A stretch of 64,000 nucleotides of DNA from Sepiola atlantica (lineage: Eukaryota > Mollusca > Cephalopoda > Sepiida > Sepiolidae): contig OY744531.1 in NCBI GenBank assembly GCA_963556195.1, positions 52,888,200-52,952,199 on the forward strand, read 5' to 3'. Below are positions 1 to 8,635 of this stretch, in pieces; position 1 is the first letter of the stretch; each line of letters starts with the position of its first letter. Both the position numbers and the translations under genes were made by a program. The notes under the pieces are model-generated. The model saw only the letters and a list, made by a program, of their open reading frames with translations, ran no database searches and was not told the DNA's origin.

Positions 1-1000
1 CCATTACCTTATGCATGGATTAATAGACACCATTTATTCTTATAAACACAGGACTCACTGCTTCAGTTATTTTTTTTGTGAGTGTATAATCTTTATGAAA
101 AATATCTTTCTAATACATGACTTTAGTTTGATGTATGATTAGTAAAAAAAAAAAAGAAGATCACTGATCATCACAAACGAAGGACTCTGTTCTTGCAATA
201 ATAACTATGTCATAGCTCTCATGTTTATAATTATCTATTCCTCAAAATCATAAAAGAAAGAACATTCTTTGGGGTGAATTCTTGATGATAGCAAGTCACT
301 AATAAGAACTTAACACAAACATTTCAGTACTTTCATATTTTGAGTTTTAAAAAGTGATTATTAATGATGTACATTTTTAGCCACATCATTTTTATTACTG
401 TACTCATTCAATTGAATAATATATTTTCTAATTTCATCTTCCATTTCAGACAATTTGGTTGTTTTTCTCAATTACATCTTTCATTTAAGTGAATTTGCCT
501 ACTTAGTTTCATTAACCACACAATCAACCTGGAGATTTCGATGATGACAATGTAGCTTGAAATTTATTTTTATATTCTTTTATATAAAATGAAGACTATA
601 GCAAAATCTTATTACAAATAATCAAAATGAGGACGGTTAAAAAAACGTTTTATTACTAAAACATCACGGTTGAACAATGTGTTTCTGTGATTGATATCAT
701 TAAGTGCTGCAGTTCCTTTTGTAAATTTGTGTTTTTATCTTTTGACACAATTACACATTCTCAAAAGACACATTAAAATAAAAATCACCCATTTAAATAT
801 AAAATTGTTTTTGTTTTTTTTTCATTATATTCTTGCTTGAAAGTGGTGAACAAACTTAAAATAAATGTGTTTCAATATATTGAGCAATAAACTAATCATT
901 TTTCATAAATATGTTAAGCACATTTTTTACTATTGTTTTGTTGTTCATGCCTAGGTTTATAATCCGAAACAAACTCAGGAGCAATATATTATTACTGCAC
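1..1000. other. AT-rich flank without recognisable gene
   Basis: The stretch is AT-rich with short homopolymer runs and stop codons in all frames. I see no coding frame, RNA gene or clear repeat unit. The first 50 bases (an 'atagacaccatttattctta'-like string) resemble the repeated segment at 2395-2675, so part of this flank may be an old copy of that repeat. Confidence 0.6.
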
Positions 1001-1009
1001 TAGGACACT

Positions 1010-2110
1010 TTCTAAATGTTATATTTTGTAGAAAACACTGATCAGTTCCCTAGATGCAACAGATGTGTGCAATAATGCAGTAGGACACGCAAAACATAGT
1101 AAATGCTGCATTCGGATGTACTTAATACTCTAGATAGAGCAAGTATGTGTTATAATATAGTGTGACTCTTAGTATGTCTTATGGTGAATCTAACAGTGCA
1201 CAATATCATAGAGATAGCATGTGTGTAATTTACTAATGGATATATACTAAATCAGTAACTGTTCAATATGTTAGATAGAACAGTGTAACACTTGGTAAGG
1301 TGTACCTGCTTAATCTGTCGGTGTTCTTTACCCTAAATACAGCAGCTGTCTGTAAATTCGGTCTATCTTACTTTTGACTAGAATGATCAGTCACCACAAT
1401 ACCACATTTACTCATAACCTTATATTTGCTTTTTGCTTTATTGAACAAGTTGTAAACTTTCATTCTTTTTAGTTTTTACGGACGTTAACCAAACACTTAG
1501 ACTGGTACCGACTTCAGTTACCAATTAAGGGTTGTAGCATCCATCTGAACAAATACTAAACTTTGAATTATTTACTTGCAGAAAATATGAAAAAATTACA
1601 TTCAAAACAAGGCTTTCAAAAGTGTTCTAAAGTAATAAAAATGTATATCCTACTATAACTAGAATGTTAGTCACCACAATACCACATTTACTCATAACAC
1701 AAATTAGACACAAGACCATCAGACGTGTGGGAAAGAGTGTCGTCGGTCATCATTGTTCTAACATATGAAAAAAAATTAATATTTCTATGTTTCTCCAGCT
1801 AAGACATTTGTTGCTGAGCAAGGTTAGTTGAAGGTTAACATAAAATAGTAAATTCTTTACAGTAAGGTAACATTGGCATTTTCCCTTTAATGTTATCAAT
1901 AATTAAACACTGCTTTTAATGTTATCCAGTAAAAGAGAATAGCAAATCAGTCAGCATTTTTTTACATTGAAATTTAACAAGTTCTAGGCGCTTGATTGTG
2001 ATAGTGCTCTCTTGGCCTCCTTATTTTAAAAGTGCTCATTATCCTACATAGAACGAGTGTTTAATTAAATAGAGTTCAATATCCTAGATAGAGCAGGTGT
2101 GTTTATTATA
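1010..2110. repeat. Degenerate tandem repeat related to the 179-bp satellite
   Basis: Variants of the motif caatatcctagatagagc recur about every 70-150 bases (near 1055, 1125, 1200, 1262, 2040 and 2080), each followed by a 'tgtgt'-type string. The same motif sits in every unit of the 179-bp satellite at 39604-44570. This looks like a decayed array of the same or a sister family. The periodicity is irregular and the boundaries are approximate. Confidence 0.5.
1384..1700. repeat. Direct repeat of about 30 bp, two copies
   Basis: A segment beginning agtcaccacaataccacatt occurs at 1389-1418 and again at 1671-1700, each preceded by 'actagaatg'. A close relative (about 23 of 26 bases) lies in the 3' UTR of retrotransposon copy 5 near 34377. 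These may be remnants of the same retrotransposon family or an independent short repeat. Confidence 0.6.
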
Positions 2111-2149
2111 CACACCATAGCACAGGATTAAAAAAAAAAAAATGATGTT

Positions 2150-2345
2150 CGGGAAGCAGTCAAACAGTGAAACAGTCAAAGCTGGAGGTTCGGGAAAAGA
2201 TTCAGAGCTTGCAGTATATGAAAGAGTCACCCTGATGTTTAAGGTGTCAGAGCCAGCTCTTCAGGAAGTAGGCAGGTCCTAATTGTTCGGGTAGGAGTCA
2301 GAGCCTGATGTTCAGGAAAGAGTCAAGGCCTGGAGTTCAACCCGA
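2150..2345. repeat. Minisatellite of about 30-bp degenerate units
   Basis: Repeated 'gttcaggaaagagtcagagc'-type units occur about six times with substitutions and variable spacing. The array lies between the satellite-like motifs upstream and the AT-rich duplicated segment downstream. No coding potential is evident. Confidence 0.55.
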
Positions 2346-2394
2346 ATGGAATATTACGGAGTCTGAGTAGAATGGTATAGGAAGGGTCCCCATA

Positions 2395-2675
2395 GTTAGC
2401 ACTATTATTTATATTCATATAAAATAATGTCTCGATAGGTGAATTTAAAAGAAAAAATTATTCTTCCCCATTGATACCATTTATTATATTCATATAAAAT
2501 ATTTAATCAATGGTCAACCTAGGTTATTTAATCTAACGTACACAAACATAAAAGAAGTAAATAGACACCATTATTATCATAAACAAAGACTGCTGTCAGA
2601 GGGGCCTGATCGACCTAGGTTATTTTATCTAACATACACGGACATGAAGAAGTAAATAAACAAACACCCTTATTA
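2395..2675. repeat. Duplicated AT-rich segment (about 55-bp units)
   Basis: Two units beginning cctaggttattt and ending in agaagtaaat plus an 'acacc' string lie near 2517-2570 and 2610-2670. The neighbouring 'ttatattcatataaaat' string is also duplicated, at about 2410 and 2475. The sequence is non-coding. Confidence 0.6.
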
Positions 2676-2867
2676 ACATTAATAATGAAGACAAATATGG
2701 TACTTTTTATAGAAATTTTACATTTTACTCCAGGGAATGGAGAGGTAGTGCAGAGTTTAGGGGAGGCCGGTGATAGTGTAGCCAGGGTGAATTGGCAACC
2801 ATGTACGTGACATCTTTTACTCCTGGCAACTGTGGAAGGAGGGCGACTGGAGAAGTGATCCCCGTGC

Positions 2868-3055
2868 AACGCCAATAGGTACGTATATAGTATGCGCACC
2901 GGGGCTGTAATAGGTACGTATATAGCATGTGAACAGGGATGGCGATAAGTACGTACATACCATGCGCACCTGGGCGACAATAGACACGGATTTAGCATTC
3001 ACACCAGAGTGGCGATAGGTACTTATATATTATGTACCTATATAGAAGGCACAGA
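2868..3055. repeat. 35-bp minisatellite (ggtacgtatatag units)
   Basis: About five units of roughly 35 bp carry ggtacgtatatag followed by 'atgcgcaccggggc'-type sequence. The same minisatellite occurs at 45455-45720, in the same position immediately upstream of the same terminal module, so it is part of a mobile or duplicated composite rather than a random array. Minus-strand open frames across it (for example 2615-2998) are by-products of the repeat. Confidence 0.8.
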
Positions 3056-3312
3056 CAGAGGTGGTACTTTTTATAGAAATATGTCATACTTTTGCCCTGG
3101 CCAACGTAAGAGGAATGGTGGGGAAGAAGCAGCTTTCGCAAAAGGCAAAATGAGAAAGTAGCTGTGAAATTGGGCGACCAAAGAGAAAAGTAGAAAGATA
3201 AAGAGACGGCTATAAAGAAAGGGAGAGAAATAGAAGTTTGAATATAAAGATGTTACACACGCGATTTTTCTTCTATTCTATAACCTGAGCAACGCCGGGT
3301 AGCCCTGCTAGT
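3056..3312 (+). mobile_element. Helitron-like 3' terminal module, copy A
   Basis: This roughly 255-bp module runs from 'agaggtggtactttttatag' to gccgggtagccctgctag and is followed by T. The same module ends at 46004. Terminal CTAG preceded by a GC-rich partly self-complementary stretch, with T next outside, fits the CTRR|T rule for Helitron 3' ends. The position of the 5' end is unknown and no Rep/helicase is present, so it would be non-autonomous. SINE or RTE-derived tails with similar GCCGGGTA strings are the main alternative. Confidence 0.45.
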
Positions 3313-3332
3313 CTATTATATAAATCCCACCT

Positions 3333-3349
3333 GTCTGTATGTATGTATG

Positions 3350-3379
<30 letters not shown>
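3333..3379. repeat. (GTAT)n microsatellite
   Basis: A tetranucleotide tract of about eleven units directly follows the Helitron-like end, after a 'ctattatataaatccc' string. The GC-richer sequence downstream (3380-3560) is not recognised and has no convincing reading frame. 3560-3800 is AT- and pyrimidine-rich and I see nothing in it. Confidence 0.9.
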
Positions 3380-3381
<2 letters not shown>

Positions 3382-3804
3382 GCTTCTCCTCCGAAAGTAC
3401 CCAACAAACGGTCACACGGGTGACATCATTCCAACCGGCCAGCCCAGGCGCGTCTAATATCTCGGAACCGGAAAAAAAAATTGACTCTTCCGGGGTCGAC
3501 TGAGCACTTTTCTCCAATGGGGGGTGGCTTTTAACTCCATTTTTCAACGTTATTTATACTAATTTGAGAAGAAAAATAATGCAAAGTCACGATAAACTAG
3601 ATATGACGTCAGAGTAAGGGAGTGGCGGGAGGAAATTCACTCACACTACAACCATTTTTTTCCTTTCTTTCTTCTTTCCCTCTCACTCCCACCCTTTCTT
3701 TCTTAATTATTAATAGACGCTAATATTTCTTCCCCCCTCCCTTCCTCACTATGGCCGTTCTGTTATCCTGATATAATACTCCCAGGCATTACCTCCTCCT
3801 TTCA

Positions 3805-4165
3805 GGCCAAATGGGGGGGGGGATGTCGGCATTCACCGATGTGAGCGCCACAGGCAACATCTGCGGAGGGGGAATGTCGGCATTCGCCGGTATGAGCGCC
3901 CTAGGCCAAATCTGGGGAGGAGGAATGTCGGCATTCGCCGGATGAGCGCCTCAGGCCAAATCTGGGGAGGGGGAATGTCGGCATTCGCCGGAATGAGCGC
4001 CTCAGGCCAAATCAAATCTGGGGAGGGGGAATGTCGGCATTCACCGGTATAAGCGCCTCAGGCCAAATCTGGGGAGGGGGAGTGTCGGCATTCGCCGGAT
4101 GAGCGCCTCAGGCGAAACTTGGGGAGGTGGAGTGTCAGCATTCGCCGGTGTGAACGCCCCAGGTG
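3805..4165. repeat. 52-bp minisatellite, about seven units
   Basis: Units of about 52 bp contain tgtcggcattcgccgg, then 'gagcgcc' and 'aggccaaatctggggagg'. Seven unit starts can be placed between 3823 and 4135 at spacings of 50-56 bp. The array lies just downstream (in minus-strand sense) of the U2-headed sequence that borders the retrotransposon array. Confidence 0.85.
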
Positions 4166-4199
4166 AAATTCAGTGGAAGGGGAGTAGTATAAGTAATCG

Positions 4200-4368
4200 T
4201 CGGTGAGATCCCGACCGAGGGTATTAGCCTGTACTTCAGGGGAGATGAAATTCCCAATAGGAAAAGAGATTAAAAAATAAAATGATAATCTGATTTTTGA
4301 TTCGACAGTGTAAAACCGACACCTATCGGATAATACACTTGATCTCAAGGCAAATTGCCGAGAACAGA
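4200..4368 (-). ncRNA. U2-headed structured sequence bordering the array
   Basis: Reading the minus strand downward from about 4368, a diverged U2 5' head appears: TTCTCGGC, a short loop, GCC..GAGA, then GATCAAGTGTATTATC. This second head directly abuts the intact U2 segment at 4360-4402. It is followed by a 9-bp hairpin with a single bulge (about 4310-4338) and a U-rich stretch that could serve as an Sm-like site. The stem-I halves (TCTC/GAGA and GC/GC) still pair although the sequence has changed. The sequence after the head is not canonical U2. It could be a U2 pseudogene, a U2-headed SINE, or chance structure in decayed DNA. Transcription is not shown. Confidence 0.4.
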
Positions 4369-4402
4369 TACTACACTTTGATCTTAGCCAAAAGGCTGAG
4401 TA
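4360..4402 (-). repeat. U2 snRNA 5'-end segment S0 (3' border of array)
   Basis: On the minus strand this matches U2 snRNA nucleotides of about 7-46: CCTTTTGGCTAAGATC, then GTGTAGTATCTGTTCT, which includes the GUAGUA branch-site-recognition sequence. It differs from S1-S4 at one base (aaagtg instead of agagtg) and continues into native flank rather than element sequence. I read it as the downstream copy of the target-site duplication of copy 1. Confidence 0.85.
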
Positions 4403-4415
4403 TTTATTTAGATGG

Positions 4416-4470
4416 ATGCATCCTGGAAAACATTAACTCCTAGAGTTAAGATTACATTCCCAGAATGCAT
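4416..4470 (-). promoter_or_regulatory. 3'-terminal nested hairpin of copy 1
   Basis: The outer stem 4416-4426/4460-4470 (ATGCATCCTGG against CCAGAATGCAT) leaves one pair that is a G-U wobble only in minus-strand RNA. The inner stem TTAACTC/GAGTTAA (4433-4439/4443-4449) has a 3-nt loop. The structure lies 14 nt from the element's 3' end, where reverse transcriptases of this class usually recognise their RNA. Copy 4 keeps the fold with altered bases on both sides. Confidence 0.6.
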
Positions 4471-4863
4471 ACCACCTTAGGCATAAAAGCCCACTGTGGA
4501 AGGGGGGAAGGTGGGGGTCGGGGGTCATTGTGACATTTAAAAAACAACAGTTTGACATTTTTTATTTCAAACAAAGACAAAACAAAGACATTTTTTATTT
4601 GACAAAAAGCAAAGAAAATGCACAATGACAAAAACCTACTCTACCCTAAGCTAGACATTCACACTAAAAAATTCACAGTCACTCTATGGCTTAACCCTAC
4701 TTAAAATATCCCCAAAATGATACATGAAACCATGAAATAACGTGGGATTGGGATACACATTAAAAACACCTAAAAAGAAAGAAAAATAAAGAACCAAATA
4801 AAATGATAAGGGGTGGTTAGTAGGACCCTTCCCTACCCTCTTGCTAAGTGCGGACCGCCCACT

Positions 4864-4887
4864 GTTTTCCGGCTCAAAGCCGAAAAC
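4864..4887 (-). promoter_or_regulatory. Bulged 3' UTR hairpin of copy 1
   Basis: A ten-pair stem (4864-4874 with 4878-4887) is perfect except for one bulged base. It is repeated at 12233-12256, 19639-19662 and 27073-27096, and as a diverged version at 34636-34658. It lies about 310 nt after the ORF2 stop in a UTR that is otherwise poorly conserved between copies 1-4 and copy 5, which suggests selection on structure. Confidence 0.5.
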
Positions 4888-5193
4888 AAGCAGGTCGACC
4901 CCTAAATGGGAGTGGGAATAAAGCGGGGCGTTCTGAAAATAAATTAATCGGGATCTGGGTACGGGAATGGATGGCGTCTTCCAAGATAATATGGCCAAGG
5001 GTTTCATCAGCCGGGGACAAAATAAATATGTGGAGTGGGCATCTTTGGAAGCTCTCTAGTGCCTGCAGAAAAAACAAAGTTGGGACAGGACATCATTTAC
5101 TCCTACTAGCTTATAGTTCGACTAGGCTAATAAAAAATAATTTTGTTTCATACTGGGCTGGGTTCCGTAGGACCCAGTACCGTCTGCGCCATG

Positions 5194-8100
5194 CTAAGGC
5201 GGGAAAACGTATTCAAACCTGGACCCTCGTCGAATGCACAAACTAGTGTTGTGCACCCATCTTCTATTGAACTCCATGCGATGTAGTCGTTTCCAATCGC
5301 ATCTGATTTTCACTTTAAGCTGATGCTTAAAGTAAACAACCAGATCACGATCCGAAACAGACCCAACCCCATAAACCTTATCTAGACGTGTAACCCACGT
5401 CACTAACCTAGCTACGGCCAGGATCACAAGAAACACCATTCGCTTCTCTCTAGACCACGGCGGCGCTACGTTGTTGATGACGAATGCTACATCCAGGACC
5501 AGCGGCTGCTCGGCGTCGATGCGAGCCGTTACCTCTCTGACATACTCCCAGAGAAGACGTAATTTTCTGCAAGTGAAGAAGGCGTGCTCGGCCGTTTCTT
5601 CCTCATTGTCCTCACAGCGCGGGCACAAGGGGACGTCCCTTATGCCATCCCTGCATAATCTGCCATAGAGGGGCAGTGCGTTCCGAACAAGTCGCCAGGT
5701 CAGAGAGTACTCAGAATTGTTGAGATAACTCTGGCCTGGCGCCCAACTCCACTGGGAGCGAGCCTCCTCCGTCGACAATCCAAGCCGTCTCCCAAGTGGA
5801 TCCGAAGCGGACCCCTCCACTAGATCCCGATACAGTCTCTTCCTAGACCGGGCAAGGTCACTGGACCCCGGCAACGCCTTAAGCGCGGCTCGGCATTCGG
5901 TGACGAACAGCGACTCTCCTCTTGGCCTACGTCGACCTTCGACCGAGTGGTCGGGTATGAGGTTGGGAAAGGCGTCCTCAACCGCAGGGACCCACGGAGC
6001 TTCTTCCGTCAAAGTACGACTCAGGAAAGCCAGTCTCTCAGCATGTCTATGACTTGCCAAGTCAGGCATCCCCAAGCCTCCATCACACGGACGTTGCGTA
6101 CAGACCTGTCTGCGGACGTATGCTTTCCGCCCATTCCACAGAAGTGAAAAGAGCAAGCGCGTGAAAGCAAGAAGGCGGTCCGCAGGCAGCGGGAGTACAG
6201 ACAGTCGGTAAAGGATGAGAGGAAAGACGTAAGTGGCGCACGCCTCCGCTCTCCCCTTCAAGGAAAGTTTCCTTCGAATCCAAGTCCTCACAGACGATTC
6301 GACCTTTGCCTGTACTTCCGACCAATTCTTCTCCAGCTGGAGACCCGGTCCGAACCAAACGCCAAGGATCCGAACCGGGCCATCGGTCCAGCTGAAGTCA
6401 CCTGGAAGTGCGGTCTCTCCGCTCCAGGCAGCCAACCGCAGGCCATTGGACTTGCTGCGGTTGACAATGGCCCCTGTCACTTCTTCGTACCGAGCGAGCG
6501 CCTTAATCACCGCTTCTATGTCTTCACGGCTGGACACAAAAACGGTGACATCATCGGCATACGCGGAAACCCTGGCTCGCGCATAGTGAGGAGGGATAGC
6601 GATTCCGCGCAGGACTGGTGTTGCCGCCCCGTCCCTTAATTTGCGAAGGAAGGGCTCCAACGCCAGGACATAAAGCAGGGGCGACAGCGGACAACCCTGA
6701 CGTACCGAACGAGAAACCACAAACGACTCCGAAAGCTAACCGTTTACTTGCACCGCTACCGTCGGCAGACGGTACAGAATCGAGACCCACTTGCGGAAGT
6801 CCGGATTAAAACCGGCAGCCTCTAGAACAGATTCCAAGAAACCATGGTCGACCCTATCGAAAGCCTTGGACTGATCTAAATTGATCAGCGCGGCTTCAGT
6901 GTCGTCTTCTATACCCTCTAGGATCGTGCGAACCAGATGCAAATTGTTTTGAATTGACCTCCCCTTCACAGCATAGTTCTGCTCAGGTTCGATCAAGTCA
7001 GCGATAACAACCTGCAAACGATTCGCAAGAACACGGGCCAAAATCTTTAACTCTGTGTTTAGCAGAGTTATGGGCCTGTAATCATCTAAATTCCCCCCAC
7101 CAGGTTGGCCCCCCTTCTTCAACAATGTGACCACTCCTTTGGTAACCTGCCCAGGGATCGAGCCCTGAACAAACCAGTGGTTAAACACATCCTTCAGAAG
7201 AGGAACAAACATGGGCGACAGCCTCAAGTAAACTTCGTATGGCAGACCATCGAGTCCTGGAGATTTGTTGTAGCCGACCTGCTTCAACGCAGTAATGATC
7301 TCACCCTCTGTAACGTCCCCATCACAGCCAGCTGCTCGGGCCGCCTCTAGGCGGGGCGAGTCAGCCAAATAGCTGTCAAACTCCTGGCCGCGGAGTCTGG
7401 GTAGTTGGGTGAAGCGATCCTCCAAATGCTCGCGGAACCCCTCGCAAATCTCACGAGTAGATACCAGGGTATGTCCTTCCAGGTTATTCACCTTCCGAAT
7501 GTACCCATCCGAGCCACGACGTAAAGCAGCCTTACGCTCAACAGCGTCAACGTTCACAGCTTCGTTAGAGACTTTCTTTAACCTAGCTCGAACTACTTGA
7601 CCTTCATATCGCTCGCTAGCCAAGCGATTGAGGTCCCCCTTAATTAAGGCTATCTCTAGGGGATCCCCCCCAGCCACCGCCCGGGTCATCTTATCATCTA
7701 CACGCTTCTGTGTCCTAGCCCTATCTTGAGCGAGGCGCTGGCTATAGCGGACACAAAAGCGTCTAACGTAAACCTTAGTTTTCACCCACCAACTACTCCC
7801 GATAACCGCCCCCACTAAAGCCCGCTGAAGTAGTAACGTTAGCTTGTCCCGGAAGTCGGGTATCTCCAGTAAGGAGGTATTCAACTTCCAGTACCCAGCT
7901 AACCTAGGCCTATCGCTAAAACTCAAACGGGCCATAACCAATTTATGGTCCGAGTGACCTAACCAAGTGAACGTGGGACAAGATAAGAAATCTATGTCGC
8001 CTCTTCTAACTAACATTCTGTCCAAGTAAGTACTCGAACAGAAGGCCGCGCTAGTATGCCACGTCCACATCTCCCGCCCTGGGTGATCAACGCGAAATCT

Positions 8101-8625
8101 GTCGACAAGATCGCATGAGGCGATCAGGTCAGACAGACTGCTATCACACCTATCCGACCCTCTATTACCCCCGACCTTATCTATCTTGGGGTCAAGGATG
8201 GCATTCCAATCCCCCATTAATACTACACGCTCCGGACCCCCGAGAAACGTCTCCAACCGTCGAAAAAAGGAAACCCTCTCACCAACAGCGTTAGGCGCAT
8301 AAACCGCAACGATCCGAAACTTGCTGCTGTCAACGGCAACATCGACTACGACCAACCGTCCTTCCGCATCCGTATGAACAACGCGCACTGTCGCGGACAG
8401 AGTGCGTCTCACTAGCAAAGAGACACCACAACTACGGACATTGCCATATGCTGAGATGACGTCATAGTCGTCAGTCAGCACATCACAATCCCCATACGAA
8501 ACGAAGTGGGTCTCCTCGATCGCAGCTATATCTACCTTAAGGGCCACGAGATCCCTCAGCACGCGAACAGCCTTGCTTCGAGATCTCATGCCCCTCACAT
8601 TCAATGTGGCCAGGTTTAAAGCCAT
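5194..8625 (-). pseudogene. ORF2 of copy 1: APE-RT polyprotein with one stop
   Basis: The frame is 1143 codons from MALNLATLNV to the stop, interrupted once at codon 630 (TAG, 6736-6738), where copies 2 and 4 have Arg AGG. The APE endonuclease (about 1-235) shows E38 in an EETH motif, GDWNA at 138-142, LDR at 201-203 and SDH at 225-227. RT motif A has D584 and motif C is YADD at 689-692, downstream of the stop. The C-terminal knuckle is C1001, C1004, H1014, C1019. Enzymatically it would nick the target and copy the element RNA from the nick. The stop separates the endonuclease from the RT active site, so no working RT is expected without readthrough. The identical stop is in copy 3. Confidence 0.9.
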
Positions 8626-8635
8626 TATCCTTTAT

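Noticed and set aside
4684..5007. 107-codon minus-strand frame in the 3' UTR, also at 12053-12376 and 19459-19782
   Set aside because: It is present in the near-identical copies but frameshifted in copy 4 and absent in copy 5, so it is not conserved as protein. The conservation there is better explained by the hairpins.
4848..5246. 132-codon plus-strand frame over the ORF2 end and 3' UTR
   Set aside because: It is antisense to the element, with no domain and repeated only because the element is repeated.
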